Part shown: positions 9,283 through 17,627 of the stretch, piece after piece
How positions within the stretch are numbered: position 1 is the stretch's first letter
Layout of the letters: every line of letters begins with the position of its first letter
DNA from: an uncultured Clostridia bacterium
Lineage (GTDB): Bacteria; Bacillota; Clostridia; TANB77; CAG-508
NCBI GenBank assembly: GCA_947626025.1
Contig: CANQQQ010000009.1
Location: forward strand, 1 to 47,347
DNA: 47,347 bases
Reading direction: 5' to 3'
Made by a program: the position numbers and the translations under genes
The notes under the pieces: generated by a model
The model's input: only the letters and a program-made list of their open reading frames with translations
Told to the model about the DNA's origin: nothing
Database searches by the model: none

Positions 9283-11574
9283 ATGCAAGTAGTAAAAAGA
9301 GATGGAAGAATGGTTGAATATAATAGAGAAAGAATTATAAAAGCAGTGAGTTTAGCAATGATGCAAACAACGGCTGGCGTTGATATTGATTTAGCAAATA
9401 AAATAGCAGATGGTGTAGAAAAACAATTAGAAGGAAAAATACAAACAACAGTATATGAGATAGAAGATTTAGTTGAAAAAAAATTAATGGCTTCTTCAAG
9501 AAAAGAAGTAGCTCAAATGTATATAACATATAGATATAATAGGGATGTAGCAAGAAAATCAAAATCTAAAGATATGTTCCTAGAAATAATTGAAACAAAA
9601 TCAAATGATGTAACTAGAGAAAATGCAAATATGAATGCAGATACACCTGCAGGAATGATGATGAAATTCGCAAGTGAGACAACAAAACCATTTGTTGATG
9701 ATTTTCTATTATCACCAGAAGCAAGAGATGCTGTAAAAGAAGGATATATACATATTCATGATAAGGATTATTATCCAACTAAAAGTTTAACTTGTTTACA
9801 ACATCCATTAGATAGAATTCTAGAAAATGGATTTAAAGCAGGACATGGAAGTTCAAGACCAGCAAAGAGAATTGAAACAGCAAGTATTTTAGGATGTATT
9901 TCAATGGAAACAGTTCAAAACGAAATGCATGGGGGACAAGCAATACCTGCATTTGATTATTACCTTGCACCATATGTAAGACAGACTTTTATGGAGGAAT
10001 TAAGAAAAGTAGGAGATACAGTAGGTAAAGACTTATCAAAATATTATGATTATGAAGTAGAAGATTATTTAAAGAAAGATTTAGATGGGCTTAAAGGAGA
10101 AGAAAGATATGTTCAATCAGCAATAAACAACACAGTAGGAAGAGTTCATCAATCAATGGAAGCATTTATACATAATATGAACACTATACATTCAAGAGGA
10201 GGAAACCAAGTAGTATTTAGTTCTATAAATTATGGAACAGATACTTCTCCTGAAGGAAGATGTATTATTAGAGAAATATTAAGATCAACAGAAAGAGGAG
10301 TAGGAAATAACGAAACACCGATTTTCCCAATACAAATTTGGAAAAAGAAAAGGGGAGTAAATTATCTACCTGAAGATAAAAACTATGATTTATATAAATA
10401 TGCATGTACAGTAACAGCAAAAAGATTTTTCCCAAATTTCATAAATCTTGACGCAACTTTCAATCAACACGAGAAATGGAATGCAAATGATCCTAAAAGA
10501 TATGAATATGAAACAGCAACAATGGGATGTAGGACAAGAGTATTTGAAAATAGACATGGTGAAAAAACATCAATAGGAAGAGGAAACTTATCTTTTACTA
10601 CAATAAATTTTGTAAAACTTGCAATAGAGTCAAATCAAGAAGCACAAAGTCAACTTGGATTGAATTTTGCAATAGGAATTGGAAGCGAAAAATTCATGAA
10701 CGAAAAATTCCTAAAATTAGAGAAAAAAATATTTATGCAAAAATTAGAACAATATATTGGCGTTTGTGCAAGACAACTATATGATAGATATACTTTCCAA
10801 TGTACTGCATTAAAGAAACAATTCCCACTATTGATGTCAGGATTATGGAATGGAAGCGAAAAATTAGCTCCAAATGATAAAGTAGAGCCAGTATTAAAAC
10901 AAGGAACACTAGGAATTGGATTTATAGGATTAGCAGAGGCATTAGTAGTATTAACAGGAAAACATCACGGAGAAGATGAAAGATCACAAGAGCTAGGGCT
11001 AGAAATAGTAAGAAGTATGAAAGAAGAAGTTGATGGATTTGCTGAAAAATATGATTTGAATTACTCAGTACTTGCAACACCAGCAGAAGGATTATCTGGA
11101 AGATTTACAAAAATAGATAAAGTACAATATGGAATAATACATGGAGTAACAGATAGAGAATATTATACAAATAGTAATCATGTACCAGTATATTATAAAT
11201 GTACAGCAGAGCACAAAGCTAAAATAGAAGCACCATATCATGAATTAACTAGAGGAGGACATATATTCTATATTGAACTTGATGGAGATGCAACACATAA
11301 TCCAGAAAGTGTTGAAGCAGTTGTTGATTTAATGGATAAATATAACATGGGATATGGATCTGTAAATCATACAAGATCAAGATGTATGGAATGCGGATTT
11401 GAAAATGCAGATGCTAACCTTGACGAATGTCCAATGTGTGGAAGTAAAGACATAGATACAATACAGAGAATAACAGGATACTTAGTAGGAACAACATCAA
11501 GATGGAATAAAGGAAAATTAGCAGAATTAAAAGATAGAGTAACACATGACACAGGAATAAAAGGTGCATGCTAA
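9283..11574 (+). CDS. nrdD: Anaerobic ribonucleoside-triphosphate reductase (class III)
   Basis: A 763-residue glycyl-radical enzyme that makes dNTPs without oxygen. Residues ~1-90 are an ATP-cone allosteric domain (VVKRDGRMVEYNRERI). The body has the NrdD core (HSRGGNQVVFSSINYGTD). Near the C-terminus a CxxC...CxxC zinc site (CMECGF, CPMCGS) precedes ITGYLVG, where the Gly is the predicted radical site. ATG 9283 is preferred because TAGGAGG (9268-9274) lies just upstream; the earlier in-frame ATG 9265 sits before that site. nrdG follows 19 bases downstream. The enzyme implies an anaerobic lifestyle. Confidence 0.96.
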   Translation: MQVVKRDGRMVEYNRERIIKAVSLAMMQTTAGVDIDLANKIADGVEKQLEGKIQTTVYEIEDLVEKKLMASSRKEVAQMYITYRYNRDVARKSKSKDMFLEIIETKSNDVTRENANMNADTPAGMMMKFASETTKPFVDDFLLSPEARDAVKEGYIHIHDKDYYPTKSLTCLQHPLDRILENGFKAGHGSSRPAKRIETASILGCISMETVQNEMHGGQAIPAFDYYLAPYVRQTFMEELRKVGDTVGKDLSKYYDYEVEDYLKKDLDGLKGEERYVQSAINNTVGRVHQSMEAFIHNMNTIHSRGGNQVVFSSINYGTDTSPEGRCIIREILRSTERGVGNNETPIFPIQIWKKKRGVNYLPEDKNYDLYKYACTVTAKRFFPNFINLDATFNQHEKWNANDPKRYEYETATMGCRTRVFENRHGEKTSIGRGNLSFTTINFVKLAIESNQEAQSQLGLNFAIGIGSEKFMNEKFLKLEKKIFMQKLEQYIGVCARQLYDRYTFQCTALKKQFPLLMSGLWNGSEKLAPNDKVEPVLKQGTLGIGFIGLAEALVVLTGKHHGEDERSQELGLEIVRSMKEEVDGFAEKYDLNYSVLATPAEGLSGRFTKIDKVQYGIIHGVTDREYYTNSNHVPVYYKCTAEHKAKIEAPYHELTRGGHIFYIELDGDATHNPESVEAVVDLMDKYNMGYGSVNHTRSRCMECGFENADANLDECPMCGSKDIDTIQRITGYLVGTTSRWNKGKLAELKDRVTHDTGIKGAC

Positions 11575-11593
11575 ATGGAAAGGAAGAACTTTA

Positions 11594-12106
11594 ATGAATG
11601 TAGCAGGATTTTATGACGAAAGTATATCAAATGGAGCAGGTTGGAGGGCAGTATTATTCGTGAGTGGATGTCCACATAAATGTCCAGGATGTCATAATAA
11701 AGTGGCACAAGACTATAACTATGGAACTCAATTTGATGATGCAAAAAAACAAGAACTTTTAGCAAAAATAAGAGAAAATTCTATATTAAAAGGTATTACG
11801 ATAAGTGGCGGAGAGCCATTATGCAAAGAAAACATAGGAGAAGTATTGAATTTTATAAAAGATGTTAAAAAAGAAAAACCAGATTTTAATGTTTGGTGCT
11901 ATACAGGATATACTCTAGAAGAATTAGAAAGTAGAAATGATGAAACAACAAATAACTGTCTAAGAGAAATAAATGTATTAGTAGATGGAAGATTTGAAGA
12001 AGATAAAAAAGTACCAAATTTAAGATTTAAAGGTTCAACAAATCAGAGGATATTAAATGTACAAGAATGTCTAGCTCAAAAGAAAATAATACCTTGGGAC
12101 AACTAA
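11594..12106 (+). CDS. nrdG: Anaerobic ribonucleotide reductase activating protein (radical SAM)
   Basis: A 170-residue NrdG activase that installs the glycyl radical on NrdD. The radical-SAM motif CPHKCPGC (CxxxCxxC) is at residues ~26-33, followed by ISGGEPL near 73. The start ATG 11594 (MNVAGFYDES) has AAAGGAAG eight bases upstream; an in-frame ATG at 11564 would overlap nrdD and lacks such a site. It is the second gene of the nrdDG operon and is followed by a long hairpin. Confidence 0.95.
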   Translation: MNVAGFYDESISNGAGWRAVLFVSGCPHKCPGCHNKVAQDYNYGTQFDDAKKQELLAKIRENSILKGITISGGEPLCKENIGEVLNFIKDVKKEKPDFNVWCYTGYTLEELESRNDETTNNCLREINVLVDGRFEEDKKVPNLRFKGSTNQRILNVQECLAQKKIIPWDN

Positions 12107-12114
12107 ATAATATA

Positions 12115-12157
12115 GAATAAATTGAAGAAAAATCTTTGATTTTTCTTCAATTTATTC
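12115..12157 (+). terminator. Terminator after nrdG (20-bp perfect stem)
   Basis: Arms 12115-12134 and 12138-12157 are perfect inverted complements with a 3-base loop. The stem is AT-rich and lacks a pure T tract, but its position nine bases after the nrdG stop supports a terminator or RNA-stabilising hairpin. Confidence 0.7.
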
Positions 12158-12444
12158 TTGCAGATTTGGATAAAAAATAAGTAAAACTAAAAGATAATAG
12201 AAAATGTAGCATTTTATATAACGAAAAAGTTAGACTTTTTTAGTATAAGAAAAAAATTATCAATGTGTTTTTTCTTAGGTATTAAATTTTATAAAACATT
12301 GTAGAATAGCAGTTTATTTATAATAAAATTAGAGAATTCATTGAAAAAGGTTGACTTATGACAAAAAATATTTTAAAATATTTGAGTATAAGATTTTTCG
12401 ACATAATATAAGAAAAATAAAATATTAGGGGGTTTCAAATCGAA
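12158..12444 (+). promoter_or_regulatory. Intergenic region with prs promoter
   Basis: About 285 AT-rich bases without a convincing gene. TTGACT at 12351-12356 and TAAAAT at 12374-12379 are 17 bases apart. The leader ends with AGGGGG before prs. A single TTCGACA (12397-12403) matches a Spo0A box in reverse but is probably chance. Confidence 0.6.
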
Positions 12445-13401
12445 ATGGAAAATATTAAAATTTTTGCTTGTAGTAAAGAAGCAGAAGGATTTACGAAAGA
12501 AATCTGTGATAGCTTAAATTTACCACTTGGGAAAATTGAAACAATGAAATTCAAAAATGATAATACATTTGTACAACTAGGAGAAACAGTTAGAGATCAA
12601 GATGTATATCTTGTGCAAACGACAACACCACCAGTAAATGAGAGAGTTATGGAAATGTTAATCTCAGTAGACGCAGCAAAGCGTGCATCAGCTAGAAGAA
12701 TAACAGTAGTATTACCATATTATTTGTATTCAAGATCTGATAAAAAAGATCAACCAAGAATACCAATAACAGCAAAATTAATGGCGCAACTAATTGAAGT
12801 TGCAGGAGCAGATAGAGTTATGAGCTGCGATTTACATAATTCGGCAATACAAGCATATTTTAACAAGATAAATTGTGATAGATTATCAGCACAAATATTA
12901 TTACAAGAATATTTTAAAACTAAAAAACTAAAAGACATGGTAATAGTTGCGACAGATGCAGGAAGTTCAAAAAAAGCATATAAATATTCAAAATATTTTA
13001 ATTGTCCAATAGCTTTAATAGATAAAAGAAGAGATGGAAATGATGATAAGGCAATTGCGACAACTGTAATAGGAGATGTAAAAGATAAAACAGCAGTTAT
13101 ATTTGATGATGAAATAGATACAGCAGGATCAATGATGGAAACTGTTGGAATACTAGAAAGATTTGGTGCAAAAGAGATATATGCAGGATGTACACATGGA
13201 GTATTATCTGGACCAGCCATAGAGAGAATACAAAAATCTGCATTAAAAGAATTAGTAATAACAAATACAATACCATTACCAAAAGAAAAACAAATTCCAC
13301 AAATACATGTATTATCAATAGCTCCATTATTTGCAGAAGCAATAAAAAGATTAAATGAGAGTAAAGCAATGGGAGATCTATTTGAAAACTTTGAAAATTA
13401 A
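12445..13401 (+). CDS. prs: Ribose-phosphate pyrophosphokinase (divergent PRPP synthetase)
   Basis: A 318-residue PRPP synthetase that supplies PRPP for nucleotides, His and Trp. The hallmark PRPP-binding segment VIFDDEIDTAGSM is present near residue 215, as are PVNERVMEMLISVDA and the RASARRITVVLPYY block. The usual PYYGYARQDRK flexible-loop sequence reads PYYLYSRSDKKDQPRIP here, and DLHAPQIQGFF reads DLHNSAIQAYF, so it belongs to a divergent subgroup. Some Prs-like proteins are regulatory rather than catalytic, but the PRPP loop argues for activity. Confidence 0.88.
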   Translation: MENIKIFACSKEAEGFTKEICDSLNLPLGKIETMKFKNDNTFVQLGETVRDQDVYLVQTTTPPVNERVMEMLISVDAAKRASARRITVVLPYYLYSRSDKKDQPRIPITAKLMAQLIEVAGADRVMSCDLHNSAIQAYFNKINCDRLSAQILLQEYFKTKKLKDMVIVATDAGSSKKAYKYSKYFNCPIALIDKRRDGNDDKAIATTVIGDVKDKTAVIFDDEIDTAGSMMETVGILERFGAKEIYAGCTHGVLSGPAIERIQKSALKELVITNTIPLPKEKQIPQIHVLSIAPLFAEAIKRLNESKAMGDLFENFEN

Positions 13402-13406
13402 TTTTC

Positions 13407-13441
13407 TATACCTTGACAAAAGGTATAAATAATAGTATAAT
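13407..13441 (+). promoter_or_regulatory. rpsU promoter with palindrome over the -35 box
   Basis: TTGACA 13413-13418, 17-base spacer, TATAAT 13436-13441. The -35 box lies within a perfect inverted repeat TATACCTT-GACAA-AAGGTATA (13407-13427), a candidate operator. Confidence 0.75.
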
Positions 13442-13482
13442 AAACAAGCAAATTCGTTAATGCTAGAGAGGGGGGAGTAATA

Positions 13483-13653
13483 ATGTCAGAGATAAAAGTT
13501 AATAATGGAAACATCGAAGATGCATTAAAAAGATTTAAAAGGCAATGTGCAAGAAATGGAGTATTGCAAGAAGTAAGAAAAAGAGAACATTATGAAAAAC
13601 CTAGCGTTAGGAGAAAGAAAAAATCAGAGGCAGCTAGAAAAAGAAAGTTCTAG
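13483..13653 (+). CDS. rpsU: 30S ribosomal protein S21
   Basis: A 56-residue S21, normal length. It opens [20 protein letters not shown] and ends in the basic tail [17 protein letters not shown] 13483 follows a strong GGGGGAG site. It has its own strong promoter. Exactly 100 bases downstream, the coding sequence for the tail is repeated with only synonymous changes (13711-13753). Confidence 0.95.
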   Translation: MSEIKVNNGNIEDALKRFKRQCARNGVLQEVRKREHYEKPSVRRKKKSEAARKRKF

Positions 13654-13753
13654 AAATAGATTTTTGATATACAAAGCGTGAAAAATGCGAAGCATTTTAC
13701 TCGTCTTTGAAAGAAAGAAAAAATCAGAAGCAGCAAGAAAAAGAAAGTTTTAA
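13611..13753 (+). repeat. Direct repeat of the rpsU 3' end, 100 bases apart
   Basis: Bases 13611-13653 (end of rpsU) and 13711-13753 align over 43 bases with five differences. Three are third-codon-position synonymous changes (GAG/GAA, GCT/GCA, TTC/TTT) and one swaps stop TAG for TAA. The downstream copy has no start and is followed directly by the terminator, so it looks like the ancestral gene end displaced by an insertion or by a recombined second rpsU. Confidence 0.8.
13681..13719 (+). repeat. Short hairpin repeat inside the rpsU tail duplication
   Basis: Contains AAAATGC-GAA-GCATTTT, then TTTACTCGTCTTTGAAAGAAAG. Related to 15303-15341. It lies between the two copies of the rpsU tail. 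Confidence 0.45.
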
Positions 13754-13765
13754 TAATACATATAT

Positions 13766-13793
13766 GGGAGTCTAAAGGACTCCTTTGTTTTTT
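13766..13793 (+). terminator. Terminator of rpsU
   Basis: Stem GGAGTC (13767-13772) with GACTCC (13778-13783) and a TAAAG loop, followed by TTTGTTTTTT. Confidence 0.85.
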
Positions 13794-14032
13794 ATTTAAT
13801 AGAAAAGTTTATATTAAATAAAATATATGTAAATTCTAACGCTTTTGAAATTTACTAAATTTAATTCACAAATTCAAATCGACAAGAACAAAAGGCGATC
13901 AATAACAGCTTTGTTCTTGCATATCACAAAAAAGTATAATATAATTGCAGAGAAATTAAAAAAACAGTAGATTAAATAAAGAATAATTATATGAAAATTA
14001 ATTATAATATAAAAAGAAAGGAAGATAAATAT
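13794..14032 (+). promoter_or_regulatory. Intergenic region with inverted repeat and promoter before ymfF
   Basis: No gene is seen. A perfect 10-bp inverted repeat CAAGAACAAA (13883-13892) / TTTGTTCTTG (13910-13919) has a 17-base loop. Its right arm holds TTGTTC (13911-13916), which is 18 bases before TATAAT at 13935-13940, so the repeat probably is an operator over the -35 region. Confidence 0.5.
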
Positions 14033-15304
14033 ATGAATTGTAATAAAATAAACTTAAAAGAAGGCATTAACCTTCATATTATAAATACAAACAAATTCAA
14101 AACAAATTTATTAGCAGTATTTTTAACTATGCCACTTAATCGCGAGAATGTAACTAAAAATGCGTTAATTCCTATGGTTTTGAGAAGGGGATCTTCTAAA
14201 TTAGCTAATATTGAACAAATTAACAATAAACTTGATGAGATGTATGGAGCAGATTTCAACTGTGGTGTAGATAAAACGGGAGATAATTATATTTTAAAAT
14301 TTTATATGGAAAGTATTAATAATAATTTTCTACCAGAACAAGAAAATATATTAGAAGAAAGCATGAAAGTTTTACTAGATATAGTTTTTAACCCATTGAC
14401 TGAAAATAATGGATTTAAGAATGAATATGTAGAAAGTGAAAAAGAAAATCTAAAACAAATTATATTAGGAAAGATAGATAATAAATCTAGATATGCTTAT
14501 GATAGATGTATAGAAGAAATGTATAAGGGAAAACCATTTGGACTATACAAATATGGATATGTAGAAGACTTAGAAGGAATAAATGCTAAGAATTTATATG
14601 AATATTACAAAAAAATGATCTCTGAATGTAAAATTGATATATTTATTTCTGGAGAAGTAGATAATTCATCAAAAGAAATTCTAGAAAGTAATGAAAACAT
14701 AAAAAATACAAAAGAGAGACAGCCAATATATAACAAGAAAAGTGAAAAAGCAGATAATGTAGAGCAAGAAAGAGTAATAGAAGAGAAAATGGATGTATCT
14801 CAAGGAAAGCTAATTATAGGATTAGAAGTTGAAAAAAATGATAAAGGATCTAAATATTCAGCATTAGTCTATAATGCAATTTTAGGTGGAACACCAACGT
14901 CAAAAATGTTTCAAAATGTAAGAGAAAAAGCACACTTGGCTTATGTAGCAAGTTCTAATTATATAAGACACAAAAATAATATATTTATAAGATGCGGAAT
15001 AGAAATAGCAGATTATCAAAAGGCATTAGATTTAATAAAAGTTCAAATAGAAGATATGAAAAAAGGAGATTTCACTGAAGATGATATAAAGAATGCAAAA
15101 TCAAGTATAATTTCAACAATAAAATCAATACCTGAAGAACAAGATAGTGAAATCATGTATTATTTCGGTCAAGAAATATCAGAACATAAAATGGAATACA
15201 GTGAATATGAGCAAAACATACAAAATGTGCAGAAACAAGATATTATAAATATTGCAAATTCAATAAAAACAAACACAATTTATTTTTTAACATCAAACAA
15301 TTAA
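14033..15304 (+). CDS. M16 family peptidase-like protein, catalytically inactive (YmfF type)
   Basis: A 423-residue member of the insulinase/processing-peptidase family without the zinc motif: where active members have HxxEH this one has MVLRRGSSKLANIEQ. The second-half motif region (GGTPTSKMFQNVREKAHLAY) is conserved. B. subtilis YmfF is the matching inactive partner of YmfH. ATG 14033 has AGAAAGGAAG eight bases upstream; the in-frame ATG 13991 lacks a site. The catalytic partner follows 47 bases downstream, and the two probably act as a heterodimer on a small peptide substrate that I cannot name. Confidence 0.85.
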   Translation: MNCNKINLKEGINLHIINTNKFKTNLLAVFLTMPLNRENVTKNALIPMVLRRGSSKLANIEQINNKLDEMYGADFNCGVDKTGDNYILKFYMESINNNFLPEQENILEESMKVLLDIVFNPLTENNGFKNEYVESEKENLKQIILGKIDNKSRYAYDRCIEEMYKGKPFGLYKYGYVEDLEGINAKNLYEYYKKMISECKIDIFISGEVDNSSKEILESNENIKNTKERQPIYNKKSEKADNVEQERVIEEKMDVSQGKLIIGLEVEKNDKGSKYSALVYNAILGGTPTSKMFQNVREKAHLAYVASSNYIRHKNNIFIRCGIEIADYQKALDLIKVQIEDMKKGDFTEDDIKNAKSSIISTIKSIPEEQDSEIMYYFGQEISEHKMEYSEYEQNIQNVQKQDIINIANSIKTNTIYFLTSNN

Positions 15305-15341
15305 AAATGTAGGAGCGAGTATTACTCGTTTCAAAGAAAGG
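15303..15341 (+). repeat. Short intergenic repeat related to 13681-13719
   Basis: Both segments begin AAAAATG, contain a small hairpin, then TTACTCGT and AAAGAAAG. Here the hairpin is CGAGT-ATT-ACTCG; in the other copy it is AAAATGC-GAA-GCATTTT. This copy sits just before the ymfH ribosome binding site, the other inside the rpsU tail duplication. Confidence 0.45.
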
Positions 15342-15351
15342 AAGAGATATA

Positions 15352-16623
15352 ATGCAAATAATAGAAAATTCAAAAGTAAAAGAGAAACTATATATAGAAA
15401 AATTAGAAAATGGTTTAACTGTAATGATTATACCAAAAAATAATATTGCAAAGAAATATATAATTTGGGCAACACATTTTGGTTCAATAGACAATCATTT
15501 CATAGTTCCAAAAACGGGAGAAGAAGTAAAAATACCAGATGGAGTTGCACATTTCTTAGAACATAAAATGTTTGAACAAAGAAATGGAACTAATAGTCTT
15601 GATACATTATCAGCTATTGGAGTAGATGCAAATGCGTATACGACAAATGATCATACAGCATACTTATATGAGGCAACTGATAATTTTTATGAAGCATTAG
15701 ATGAATTTATGGACTATGTCCAAAATCCCTATTTCACAGATGAAAATGTAGAAAAAGAAAAAGGAATAATATCACAAGAAATAAAAATGTATGAGGATTA
15801 TCCAGAATGGCAGGTATATTTAAATGCAATCAAATGTATGTATAAAGAAAATCCAGTAAGAATTGATATTGCAGGAACGGTAGAATCAATATCAGAAATA
15901 ACACCACAGACTTTATATAATTGCTGTGATACTTTTTATAATCTAGCGAATATGGCAATGGTAATTTGTGGAGACTTTGTACCCGAAGAAATTTTAGAAG
16001 AGGTTAAGAAAAGAATAATTAAGAATGAAAATGGTGGAGAAATAAAGAGAATATACACTCCAATAGAAACAGAAATTAATGAAAAAGAAAAAGTAGTAAA
16101 AATGGATGTAAATAATCCTTTATTTACCATAGGATATTTAGATTCTCCAACATCTGAGAATATCGTAAAAAAACATATTGCTATACAAATATTATTGGAG
16201 ATGATTTGTGGAAAAAGTTCTGAACTTTATAGAAATTTATACAGCGAAGGACTTTTACTAAATGAGCTACAATTGGACTATGAATTTACTGGTAATTATG
16301 CGCATGTATTAATTACAGGTCAATCTAAAGAACCAAGAAAAGTGATAGATAAATTTAAAAATGAAGTAGAAAAAATAAAAAAAGACGGTATAGATGAAGA
16401 GATATTTATAAGAACTAAGAAAAAGATTTATGGAAGATATGTAATGGACTATAACTCTGTATCAGATATAGCAAGGATGTTTTTATCAGACTACTTTAAG
16501 GGAATAAATAGTTTTGATTATTTAGAAGAATATAATCAAGTTACAAAAGAATTTGTAACACAAATTTTAAATGAAATTTTTCAAGAAGAGAAAATGGTTA
16601 TATCAATTGTAGAAAGTAGGTAG
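15352..16623 (+). CDS. M16 family zinc metallopeptidase (YmfH type)
   Basis: A 423-residue active-type M16 peptidase. The inverted zinc motif HxxEH appears as HFLEHKMFEQR near residue 66, with the downstream glutamate in the E(x)6E-type region (EKEKGIISQEIKMYED) near 143. It pairs with the inactive homologue immediately upstream, as YmfF/YmfH do in Bacillus. Both are cytoplasmic, with no signal peptide. A strong hairpin terminator follows. Confidence 0.9.
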   Translation: MQIIENSKVKEKLYIEKLENGLTVMIIPKNNIAKKYIIWATHFGSIDNHFIVPKTGEEVKIPDGVAHFLEHKMFEQRNGTNSLDTLSAIGVDANAYTTNDHTAYLYEATDNFYEALDEFMDYVQNPYFTDENVEKEKGIISQEIKMYEDYPEWQVYLNAIKCMYKENPVRIDIAGTVESISEITPQTLYNCCDTFYNLANMAMVICGDFVPEEILEEVKKRIIKNENGGEIKRIYTPIETEINEKEKVVKMDVNNPLFTIGYLDSPTSENIVKKHIAIQILLEMICGKSSELYRNLYSEGLLLNELQLDYEFTGNYAHVLITGQSKEPRKVIDKFKNEVEKIKKDGIDEEIFIRTKKKIYGRYVMDYNSVSDIARMFLSDYFKGINSFDYLEEYNQVTKEFVTQILNEIFQEEKMVISIVESR

Positions 16624-16633
16624 GAAAATTAAT

Positions 16634-16669
16634 AAAAAACTAGCATTGGAAATCCAATGCTAGTTTTTT
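16634..16669. terminator. Terminator between convergent genes
   Basis: Stem AAAAAACTAGCATTGGA (16634-16650) with TCCAATGCTAGTTTTTT (16653-16669). The T and A tracts allow use by ymfH on the plus strand and by the minus-strand gene at 16695. Confidence 0.9.
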
Positions 16670-16694
16670 TGAGGAACATAAGACTAAATGAAGT

Positions 16695-17102
16695 TTAAAT
16701 TCTTTGTGGCTGGAGGATATTGAATTTAGCAATTATTGCAATGATCATTATCCATATAAATACAGAAATTACAGTAGCTAAACTCAACGCAAATTTGGGA
16801 TGCTTCTTCAACCACTTTGACTTGCAAAGCAAAGTATTTACTGGTTTCTTAGGAAGAAGCAAGATCCATGAGACAATCTTAGCAAATTTTGTAAATATAT
16901 ACAGAAAGACATGCCGAGATTCCTCATACGGGTTAGTTCCAAAGAATGCTGCTCTTGAAAAGTCCAAGAAGCTCTTTGGTGGTTCACCCTTCTTTGGTGC
17001 ATCAACTTTTCCGAAGCTCACGGTCATAAGACCTTTTAGAGAACTAAGAATAACCCGTCCTCCAATAAAGATAAGTGCTAAGATGATTAAAATTGTTTTC
17101 AT
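16695..17102 (-). CDS. Small membrane protein, unknown function
   Basis: A 135-residue protein with an N-terminal hydrophobic segment (residues ~2-25), a soluble middle (FGKVDAPKKGEPPKSFLDFS, then FFGTNPYEESRHVF) and two more hydrophobic stretches near 70-85 and 105-130. I do not recognise the family. GAGAGG lies eight bases upstream of the start, and a good minus-strand promoter precedes it. Codon use differs from neighbours: many C-ending codons and two in-frame CGG arginines (R16 at 17055-17057 and R63 at 16914-16916), a codon otherwise essentially absent from the window. Horizontal acquisition is likely. The antisense frame 16720-17148 is a shadow. Confidence 0.7.
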   Translation of the reverse strand: MKTILIILALIFIGGRVILSSLKGLMTVSFGKVDAPKKGEPPKSFLDFSRAAFFGTNPYEESRHVFLYIFTKFAKIVSWILLLPKKPVNTLLCKSKWLKKHPKFALSLATVISVFIWIMIIAIIAKFNILQPQRI

Positions 17103-17152
17103 AGTTTTTCCTCTCTTTCTACTTTTATGGAATTTATCACATCTATAATTAC

Positions 17153-17181
17153 ATTATAGCATAAAATGACAGAAAAATCAA
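17153..17181 (-). promoter_or_regulatory. Promoter of the 135-residue membrane protein gene
   Basis: On the minus strand TTGATT (17181-17176) and TATAAT (17158-17153) are separated by 17 bases. Confidence 0.65.
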
Positions 17182-17281
17182 AAAAGAGCAACCTTATGTC
17201 ATAAAACGTTATAAAATATCAAAATTGTAAATAAAAAATAGAAAAAAAACACATAAAAATAATGTAAAAACAACATTTTTA

Positions 17282-17310
17282 TTGACGACATTGCAAATTT
17301 GTGATATTTT
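17282..17310 (+). promoter_or_regulatory. Likely promoter of the Spo0E-like gene
   Basis: TTGACG at 17282-17287 and TATTTT at 17305-17310 with a 17-base spacer. Confidence 0.45.
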
Positions 17311-17384
17311 TTATATAGTACTTGATGAAAATAATCTAAATTACAAATAATTAATAAACATATAATAGTAAAAGGAGAATTTGT

Positions 17385-17558
17385 ATGTTAAATGATGAAA
17401 TTTGTAAAAAAAGAGAAGAATTAAATCGAAGTATTATAGAAAACAAAGATTATAGTATTATATATAAATTAAGTGTTGAATTAGATGAACTAATAGCAGA
17501 ATTTTATAGAGAAAATAGTGAAAATGGAGCAAAAGAGTTATATTTGATAAAAAAATAA
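17385..17558 (+). CDS. Spo0E-like aspartyl-phosphate phosphatase
   Basis: A 57-residue protein. The helical layout and the motif SVELDELIAEFY (residues 30-41) match the Spo0E signature SxxLDxLI. Such proteins dephosphorylate Spo0A~P or a related response regulator, which hints at a sporulation-type phosphorelay in this lineage. The start ATG follows AAAGGAG closely. It lies 69 bases before the first pilin-type gene, and a separate promoter for the pilins lies between. Confidence 0.75.
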   Translation: MLNDEICKKREELNRSIIENKDYSIIYKLSVELDELIAEFYRENSENGAKELYLIKK

Positions 17559-17565
17559 AAAAATA

Positions 17566-17594
17566 TTGCAAAAAGAAAACAAATAATGTATAAT
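17566..17594 (+). promoter_or_regulatory. Promoter of the pilin-type operon
   Basis: TTGCAA 17566-17571, 17-base spacer, TATAAT 17589-17594, about 34 bases before the first pilin-type gene. Confidence 0.7.
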
Positions 17595-17627
17595 ATAATT
17601 ATATAATAGTGTAGAAGAGGTGGAATT

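Noticed and set aside
12397-12403. Spo0A box upstream of prs
   Set aside because: A single seven-base match in an AT-rich region is expected by chance.
16720-17148. Plus-strand reading frame of 142 residues
   Set aside because: It is antisense to the 135-residue minus-strand gene, which has a promoter, a ribosome binding site and sensible membrane helices.
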